A stretch of DNA of 17,143 nt from positions 1 to 17,143 of the forward strand of contig CAZKTO010000067.1 in NCBI GenBank assembly GCA_964555685.1. Reading direction: 5' to 3'. This document shows positions 12,569-17,143 of this stretch, one piece after another (position 1 is the stretch's first letter; each line of letters opens with the position of its first letter). The DNA comes from CAZKTO01 sp964555685 (lineage in GTDB: Bacteria; Chloroflexota; Dehalococcoidia; SHYB01). Position numbers and translations under genes: made by a program. Below the pieces are notes generated by a model that had not been told where the DNA came from, searched no databases, and was given only the letters and a program-made list of their open reading frames with translations.

Positions 12569-13762
12569 ATGACTGCGCCTTCGTCTTGCCGCTCCTCCGC
12601 CATCGCCCTCTACATCCACGTCCCGTTCTGCGAGACCAAGTGCAACTACTGCGACTTCAACACCTACGCCCGCCTGGAGTCCCTCATCCCGGGCTACGTC
12701 GAAGCGTTGGGGGTGGAGCTGGCCGCGTGGGGCGAGGCCCTGGGCCGCCCCCCTGTCCGAACGCTCTTCTTGGGAGGCGGGACCCCCTCGTGGCTGCCCA
12801 TCGAGACCTTCGCGCGGGTGCTGGACGCGGCGCGCCGCTCCTTCCCCTTCGCGCCGGACGCCGAGATCACCGCCGAGGCGAACCCGGGGGACGTGACGCT
12901 GGACCGGGCCCGCACGTGGGCTGAGCTAGGCGTCAACCGCGTCAGCATGGGCGTCCAGAGCTTCCATGACGGGCTGCTCCGCCTCCTGACGCGCCGCCAC
13001 TCGGCCGCCCAGGCGGTCGAAGCCTATCGCACCCTGCGCCAGGCCGGCCTCGAGAACGTCAACCTGGACCTCATCTACGGCCTGCCGGCCCAGTCCATCG
13101 ACACCTGGCGCGCGTCGCTCGAGCGGGCCCTCGAGCTGCGCCCGGCCCACCTCTCCCTCTACGCCCTGACCCTGGAGGAGGGCACGCCCCTGGCCCAGGA
13201 GGTCCAGCGGGGGCGCGCCCCGAGACCCGACCCGGACCTGGCCGCCGACATGTACGAGCTGGCCGAGGACCTGCTCGGGGCCGCCGGCTACCGCCACTAC
13301 GAGATCTCCAACTGGGCCCTGCCCGGTCGCGAGTGCCGGCACAACCTCGTCTACTGGCGCAACGAGCCCTTCCTGGGCGTCGGGCCCGGCGGCCACTCCT
13401 ACCTTGGCGGCGCGCGATTCTGGAATATCCGCTCGCCGGCGGAGTACGTGCGGCGATTGACGGCGCCGGACCACCCCCGGCCGTGGACGGCCGAGGCTAT
13501 ACCCGTCGTCGAGGAGCGGCGCGTCCTGTCCGACGCCGAGCGCCTCTCGGAGACGCTCATCCTGGCCCTGCGCCTGGACGAGGGGCTCGCGGTGGACGAG
13601 GCGGTCCGGGCGCAGGGGCGCGACGCTCTCCAGCCCCACGTCGATGCCCTGCGTTCGTTCGTTCCGCTGGGCCTGGTCGCGGAGGAGGACGGGCGCCTCC
13701 GCCTGACCCGGCGAGGGCGGCTCCTCAGCAACGAGGTCTTCGTGCGGCTGGTACGGGCCTAG
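12569..13762 (+). CDS. hemW: Radical SAM heme chaperone HemW (HemN-like)
   Basis: 397 residues. IHVPFCETKCNYCDFNTY carries the CxxxCxxC cluster motif (C21, C25, C28) followed by Phe, which is typical of HemW rather than of coproporphyrinogen dehydrogenase HemN, where a fourth Cys follows. GGGTPS (69-74) is the SAM-binding glycine motif; ANPGD, SMGVQSF, NLDLIYGLP and HNLVYWRNEPFLGVGPGGHSY are family signatures. A winged-helix-like HemN C-terminal domain follows. HemW binds heme and delivers it to client haemoproteins. The start is an ATG directly after ACCAT, without a ribosome site. The stop codon (TAG) lies within the left end of a MITE-like repeat, whose CTAG end begins in the last codon. 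Confidence 0.94.
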   Translation: MTAPSSCRSSAIALYIHVPFCETKCNYCDFNTYARLESLIPGYVEALGVELAAWGEALGRPPVRTLFLGGGTPSWLPIETFARVLDAARRSFPFAPDAEITAEANPGDVTLDRARTWAELGVNRVSMGVQSFHDGLLRLLTRRHSAAQAVEAYRTLRQAGLENVNLDLIYGLPAQSIDTWRASLERALELRPAHLSLYALTLEEGTPLAQEVQRGRAPRPDPDLAADMYELAEDLLGAAGYRHYEISNWALPGRECRHNLVYWRNEPFLGVGPGGHSYLGGARFWNIRSPAEYVRRLTAPDHPRPWTAEAIPVVEERRVLSDAERLSETLILALRLDEGLAVDEAVRAQGRDALQPHVDALRSFVPLGLVAEEDGRLRLTRRGRLLSNEVFVRLVRA

Positions 13763-13905
13763 AACTGGTTGCAAGAGTGTCATTCTGAGCCGGTAGGCGA
13801 AGAATCTGGGGCTGGGGGAGGCCACCCCACCCCAGACCCTTCGCCCGGGGACGGGCTCAGGGTGACAGTTTTGGGCTCCATGGCGACTTTTGCAATAGGT
13901 TCTAG
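13759..13905. repeat. MITE-like element with nested inverted repeats
   Basis: The ends CTAGAACTGGTTGCAAGAGT (13759-13778) and the complement of 13886-13905 match at 16 of 20 positions. Inside, 13779-13866 is a second hairpin: GTCATTCTGAGCC pairs with GGCTCAGGGTGAC, and GGCGAAGAATCTGGGG with CCCCAGACCCTTCGCC. It contains no protein gene. The flanking CTAG at each end could be a 4-bp target duplication or part of the inverted repeat. It supplies the stop codon of hemW. Confidence 0.75.
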
Positions 13906-13929
13906 CACTTGCTTGCAGAAATACCAGGA

Positions 13930-14045
13930 CATTCGGCTCTGGGGAGTCCAGGGGGGCGAAGCCCCCTTGGCGGGGGACCTGGGGGTGCCCCCCCCAGAAA
14001 TCTTCAAATTCCCCCTTCCTGGAAGGAAGGGGGACAAAGGGGGAT
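13930..14045. repeat. Cluster of C/G-rich hairpin repeats upstream of selB
   Basis: Three hairpin units in a row: GGGGGGCGAAGCCCCC (13951-13966), a GGGGG/CCCCC-rich unit around 13972-13996, and CCCCCTTCCT-GGA-AGGAAGGGGG (14011-14033) with perfect 10-bp arms. They resemble REP-type extragenic palindromes and could end hemW transcription or block exonucleases, but no T-run marks an intrinsic terminator. Confidence 0.7.
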
Positions 14046-14088
14046 GGTCGGTCGGATACCTCCATGCCCGCGTGCTATCCTTCCGTCA

Positions 14089-14104
14089 CCCCGACACGTC
14101 GGGG
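14089..14104. repeat. CCCCGAC/GTCGGGG palindrome at the selB ribosome-binding position (copy 4)
   Basis: CCCCGACACGTCGGGG ends six bases before the selB ATG. Its right arm GTCGGGG occupies the Shine-Dalgarno position and would be paired in the hairpin. Given the spacing, it could weaken or modulate selB translation. Confidence 0.75.
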
Positions 14105-14110
14105 CCGCCC

Positions 14111-15973
14111 ATGTACGTCATCGGCACCGCCGGCCACGTTGACCACGGCAAGTCCACCCTGGTGAAGGCCCTCACCGGCATCGACCCCGACCGTCTCAAA
14201 GAAGAGAAGGAGCGGGAGATGACCATCGACCTGGGCTTCGCCTGGCTCGCCCTGCCCAACGGCATGGAGGTCGGCGTCGTCGACGTGCCGGGCCACGAGC
14301 GCCTCGTCCGCAACATGCTGGCCGGCGTCGGCGGCATCGACCTCGCGCTCCTGGTCGTCGCCGCCGACGAGGGCGTCGAGCCCCAGACCCGCGAGCACCT
14401 GGCGATCCTGGACCTGCTGCATCTCAAGCGAGCCATCGTCGTCCTGACGAAGAGAGACCTGGTGGACGCCGACTGGCTGGAGCTGGTCGTCGCCGACGTC
14501 AAGGATGCGCTGGCGCCCACGGGCCTGGCGGGCGCGCCCATCGCCGCCGTCTCCTCCGTCACGGGCGAGGGCCTGGACCGCCTCAAGGCGCTCATCGCCG
14601 AGACGCTGGCCCAGACGGAGCCGCGACAGGACCTGGGCCGGCCCCGGCTCCCCATCGACCGGGCCTTCGTCATGACCGGCTTCGGGACCGTCGTCACCGG
14701 CACGCTGACGGGCGGCAGCCTCCGCGTGGGGCAGGAGGTCGAGATCGTCCCCGGAGGCCTGAAGGGCCGGATTCGCGGCCTCCAGAGCCACCGCAAGAAG
14801 CTGGACGTGGCCGGGCCTGGCCGGCGCGTCGCCGTGAACCTCACCGGCCTCTCCCACGAGCAGGTCGGCCGGGGCGACATCCTCACGACGCCCGGCTGGC
14901 TCTCGACCGCCGAGGCCTTTGACGCGCGCGTCCAGCTCGTCCGGGACGCCGCCTTGCCGCTCAAGCACAACGCGCCGGTGACCTTCCACGTCCACACCTT
15001 CGAGGCGCCGGCCCGCGTGCGCCTCCTGGAGGCCGACGAGCTGCGGCCCGGCGAGTCCGGCTGGGCCCAGATCAAGCTCCAGCGCCCCGCGCCGGTGGTC
15101 AAAGGCGACCTCTTCATCCTGCGCAACGCCTCGGGTACCGTCGGCGGCGGGGCCGTCGTCGACCCGGCCGCCCGGCGGCACCGGCGCCGCCACGAGCCGA
15201 CCCTGGAGCGCCTGGCCGTCATGGAGGCCGGCTCGCCCGAGGAGGTCGTGCTGGACGCCCTGGCTGCCCACGAGCCCTGCCCGGCGGGCGACCTGACGCG
15301 CGCCACGAACCGCCCGTGGGAGGAGGTCCGAGGCGCCCTGGCATCCCTGGTTCGCGCCGGGCGCGTCGTCCAGCTCGCGCCCGGCGAGCCGGACGCATCG
15401 TCGCTCCTCATCACCGCCTCCGGGTTCGACGGCCTCTCCCTCCGTCTGCGCGGCGCCCTCGAGGAGTTCCATCGCCGCTTCCCCCTGCGCCGCGGGATGA
15501 TGAAGGAGGAGGCTCGCAGCCGGCTCGACCTGCCTCCCCAGACCTTCGCTCTCGTGCTCCGCCGGCTGGCGGACCAGGGCGCCATCGCCGACGAGGGGGC
15601 CATCGTCCGCCTGCCCCTCCACGCCGTCGCCCTCTCCCCCGCCCAGCGGCGCCAGGCCGACGCCTACCTGGCGGCCCTCTCGGCCACTCCGTTCAGTCCG
15701 CCCGGCGACCTGCCCATCGACGCCGAGCTCCTGGCCTGCCTCCTGGACGAGGGGCGCGTGGTCCGGGCCGCTCCGGACGTGATCTTCGCCGCCGGGGCCT
15801 ATCGCCAGATGGCCGACCGGGTCGTCGCGCGCATCCGCGAGCAGGGCAAGGTGACCCTGGCCGAGGTGCGCGACATGCTCGGGACCAGCCGCAAGTACGT
15901 CCAGGCGCTGCTCGAGCATCTGGACCAGCAGCGCGTGACCCGCCGCGTGGGCGACGAGCGCGTGCTGCGATAG
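14111..15973 (+). CDS. selB: Selenocysteine-specific translation elongation factor SelB
   Basis: 620 residues from ATG 14111, where the family normally begins (MYVIGTAGHVDHGKST). G1 GHVDHGKST (8-16), G2 EMTIDLGFAW, G3 DVPGHE (58-63) and G4 TKRD (113-116) are intact. The SelB/EF-Tu beta-barrel region has RAFVMTGFGTVVTGT, RIRGLQSHRK and GRGDILTTPGWL. The last roughly 250 residues look like the four winged-helix domains that bind the SECIS hairpin, ending in VTLAEVRDMLGTSRKYVQAL and VTRRVGDERVLR. It delivers Sec-tRNA to UGA codons, so the organism should also have selA, selD, selC and selenoproteins; none is in the window. An ATG further upstream in the same open frame (13769) is rejected because only repeats are translated there. 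Confidence 0.95.
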   Translation: MYVIGTAGHVDHGKSTLVKALTGIDPDRLKEEKEREMTIDLGFAWLALPNGMEVGVVDVPGHERLVRNMLAGVGGIDLALLVVAADEGVEPQTREHLAILDLLHLKRAIVVLTKRDLVDADWLELVVADVKDALAPTGLAGAPIAAVSSVTGEGLDRLKALIAETLAQTEPRQDLGRPRLPIDRAFVMTGFGTVVTGTLTGGSLRVGQEVEIVPGGLKGRIRGLQSHRKKLDVAGPGRRVAVNLTGLSHEQVGRGDILTTPGWLSTAEAFDARVQLVRDAALPLKHNAPVTFHVHTFEAPARVRLLEADELRPGESGWAQIKLQRPAPVVKGDLFILRNASGTVGGGAVVDPAARRHRRRHEPTLERLAVMEAGSPEEVVLDALAAHEPCPAGDLTRATNRPWEEVRGALASLVRAGRVVQLAPGEPDASSLLITASGFDGLSLRLRGALEEFHRRFPLRRGMMKEEARSRLDLPPQTFALVLRRLADQGAIADEGAIVRLPLHAVALSPAQRRQADAYLAALSATPFSPPGDLPIDAELLACLLDEGRVVRAAPDVIFAAGAYRQMADRVVARIREQGKVTLAEVRDMLGTSRKYVQALLEHLDQQRVTRRVGDERVLR

Positions 15974-15974
15974 G

Positions 15975-16105
15975 GGCGCACGTAGCCTCGCACCAAAACT
16001 CCCTCTCCCCCGGCGGGAGAGGGTTGGGGAGAGGGGGAATCTCTCTTTCGCCCTTTGCGCCGATGCCTGTACGAAACCACTTTTGGTGCAAGGCCGGCGC
16101 ACGTA
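15975..16105. mobile_element. MITE-like non-autonomous element with 10-bp target-site duplication
   Basis: The direct repeat GGCGCACGTA occurs at 15975-15984 and 16096-16105. Just inside are terminal inverted repeats: GCCTCGCACCAAAA (15985-15998) and the complement of TTTTGGTGCAAGGC (16081-16094), matching at 13 of 14. The 110-bp element carries CCCTCTCCC/GGGAGAGGG plus TTGGGGAGAGGG in its core and has no gene. It sits immediately after the selB stop codon. Removing it and one direct repeat gives a plausible short selB-nurA spacer. Confidence 0.8.
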
Positions 16106-16139
16106 TCATTGACCGCGAGCCCCGCCGCCGTCTTCAGTG

Positions 16140-16182
16140 CCCCCTCGCCGTCTCTGGACGGAGAGGGGGATCGGGGGAGAGG
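16140..16182. repeat. CCCTCTCC-family repeat before nurA
   Basis: CCCCCTCGCCGTCTCTGGACG is followed by GAGAGGGGGATCGGGGGAGAGG, the same layout as the units at 2212 and 16001 but with a longer, less perfect loop. Its terminal GGAGAGG lies 13 bases before the nurA ATG, rather far for a Shine-Dalgarno sequence. Confidence 0.7.
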
Positions 16183-16195
16183 TCGAACTAATCCT

Positions 16196-17143
16196 ATGGC
16201 CCTAGACCTTCGCAAGACCGCCCCGCAGATCGCCGGCATGGCCGAGCACTTCGGGCGCTCCCAGGGCGAGCGCGCCGCCCGGCTGGACCTGGCCCTGCGC
16301 GGCCTGGCGGACCCCCTCGCCCTCAGCCCCAGCGGCATCTCGGACGCGCTCCTCCGGCGGCGTATCGAGGCGGCCGGGCCCCCTCGCCCGCGCGTCACGT
16401 TCCTGGTCGCGGCCCCCCCTGGCGACGGGCCCGTCGCGTCCGCCCTGGCCCGGGTCTTCTCGTCCCCGAGCATGCCCCGACACCTCGGGGGCGCCCCGAC
16501 AGGCCGGGGTGCGGGCGCGTCCCTCTCCTACCTGGCCCTGGCCACCGACGGCTCCCAGATCGCGCCCGACCGCCACGGGCCGGTCCCGTGCTTCCTGCTC
16601 AACGCCGGCGGCGCGGCCATCCGGTACGGCCCGGAGCCCGGCGCCGAGATCTTCAGCCAGCCCCGCCTCTTCTCCAGGCCCGAGGAGCTTGTCCTGCGCG
16701 ATCCCGAGGGTGCAATCCGCGAACAGCGCGTCGACGCCACGCTGCTCGGGATCATGCGCACCGTCCTGGAGGCCCAGACCCTGGCCGGCCGCCTCCACGC
16801 CGCCCCGGAAGGGCTGCCCGTGCTCGCCCTCCAGGACGGCTCCCTGGTCCGCTGGGAGCTCTCCGGGGACCGCTACCCCGAGCACGTCCGCCACGCCCTC
16901 TTGCAGGACGGCTACCTCCAGGCGCTGGACCGCATCCGCGAGGCGGGGAGGGGGCGGCCGCTGGCCTTCGCCAGCTATATCAGCGCCTCCCGGAGCACGG
17001 AGGTAGTCAACGTCCTCCGCGTCGCCCGCTGCCCCCACGAGGGCGTCGAGACGCGCGGCTGCGATTCGATCTGCGGGCGCGGCGGCCAGGGCCGCCGCGA
17101 GTGCGACGAGGTGGCCGCGGGCGTCCTGGATCGGGACCTCTTC
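16196..17143 (+). CDS. nurA: NurA-domain nuclease (3' end beyond the window)
   Basis: 316 codons are visible and the frame is still open at the edge. LALATDGSQIAPDRH (D118) is the first NurA metal motif, followed by FLLNAGGAAIRYG. LALQDGSLVRWEL (D214) is the second, and AFASYISASRSTEVVN precedes a Cys-rich stretch (RCPHEG, CDSICG). NurA is a 5'-3' nuclease that works with the HerA translocase in DNA end processing; herA would be expected nearby but is not in the window. The start ATG 16196 gives MALDLRKTAPQIAGMAEHF and has no close ribosome site. Residues of roughly 93-107 (MPRHLGGAPTGRG) are encoded by two degenerate CCCCGAC-type palindromes in frame, enlarging a poorly conserved region. Confidence 0.85.
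   Translation, partial: MALDLRKTAPQIAGMAEHFGRSQGERAARLDLALRGLADPLALSPSGISDALLRRRIEAAGPPRPRVTFLVAAPPGDGPVASALARVFSSPSMPRHLGGAPTGRGAGASLSYLALATDGSQIAPDRHGPVPCFLLNAGGAAIRYGPEPGAEIFSQPRLFSRPEELVLRDPEGAIREQRVDATLLGIMRTVLEAQTLAGRLHAAPEGLPVLALQDGSLVRWELSGDRYPEHVRHALLQDGYLQALDRIREAGRGRPLAFASYISASRSTEVVNVLRVARCPHEGVETRGCDSICGRGGQGRRECDEVAAGVLDRDLF
16475..16509. repeat. Two degenerate CCCCGAC palindromes inside nurA (copies 5 and 6)
   Basis: CCCCGACACCTCGGGG (16475-16490) and CCCCGACAGGCCGGGG (16494-16509) lie three bases apart, both in frame with nurA. Their arms have diverged from CCCCGAC/GTCGGGG (6-bp and 5-bp pairing remain). The encoded peptide is not typical of the protein family. Confidence 0.65.

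Larger units (their letters stand above)
13763..14110 (+). other. Repeat-filled spacer between hemW and selB
   Basis: 348 bases without a protein gene. It consists of the MITE-like element to 13905, a cluster of hairpins (13930-14045), then about 65 bases with a possible -10 TATCCT (14076-14081; no convincing -35), and the palindrome against the selB start codon. The selB reading frame is open through all of this from an ATG at 13769, but the translated repeats are not recognisable SelB sequence. Confidence 0.75.

Noticed and set aside
13930..14045. CRISPR array
   Set aside because: The repeats are palindromes of different sequence without regular spacers, and no cas gene is present.
13769..14110. 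SelB start at the upstream ATG (13769)
   Set aside because: The added residues are translated repeats; the family N-terminus is the MYVIGTAGHVDHGKST at 14111.

Overview
The window is a very G+C-rich bacterial chromosome segment with 10 protein-coding genes I consider complete, one cut off at the right edge, one possible mini-ORF, and the 5' end of a 23S rRNA gene cut off at the left edge. No phage, plasmid or IS transposase gene is visible. The combination of a 23S gene that is not preceded by a 16S gene, a cluster of CaiB/BaiF CoA-transferase paralogues, a NurA-type nuclease, SelB, a kinase/PQQ-propeller receptor and very many short palindromic repeats fits a high-GC Chloroflexota (Dehalococcoidia-like) lineage. 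This placement is an inference from gene content; I could not run a 23S or protein search.

Layout. 1-589 (-) is the 5' part of 23S rRNA. 590-990 holds its leader: a near-consensus promoter (926-955), an unexplained roughly 110-nt stretch, an intrinsic-terminator-like hairpin (797-823), a boxA-like motif and a 20-bp palindrome. 991-6809 (-) is an operon-like run of four CaiB/BaiF CoA-transferases with an AbiEii-like nucleotidyltransferase in the middle, driven from a promoter at 6872-6901. 7000-8701 (+) holds a PHP-domain phosphoesterase and a lone OppD/DppD-type ABC ATPase. 8740-9768 (-) is holA (DNA polymerase III delta). 10027-13762 (+) is a membrane Ser/Thr kinase with a PQQ-type propeller, then hemW. 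14111-15973 (+) is selB. 16196 to the end (+) is a partial nurA.

Two themes stand out. First, the four CoA-transferases fall by sequence into two types ordered A-B-(nucleotidyltransferase)-A-B in the direction of transcription. Both B copies keep the catalytic Asp (D182, D193); both A copies have lost it (R176, S185). This suggests a duplicated two-gene unit encoding heteromeric CoA-transferases with one catalytic and one non-catalytic subunit.

Second, the segment is saturated with small non-autonomous repeats: a CCCCGAC-(N)-GTCGGGG palindrome (six copies, four of them inside three reading frames), a CCCTCTCCC/GGGAGAGGG family, a GTCATTGCGAG-type insertion and two MITE-like elements. Several have altered genes directly. 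One supplies the N-terminus of a CoA-transferase, one has moved the start codon of another, one sits against the selB start codon, and one between selB and nurA is flanked by a 10-bp direct repeat that looks like a target-site duplication.
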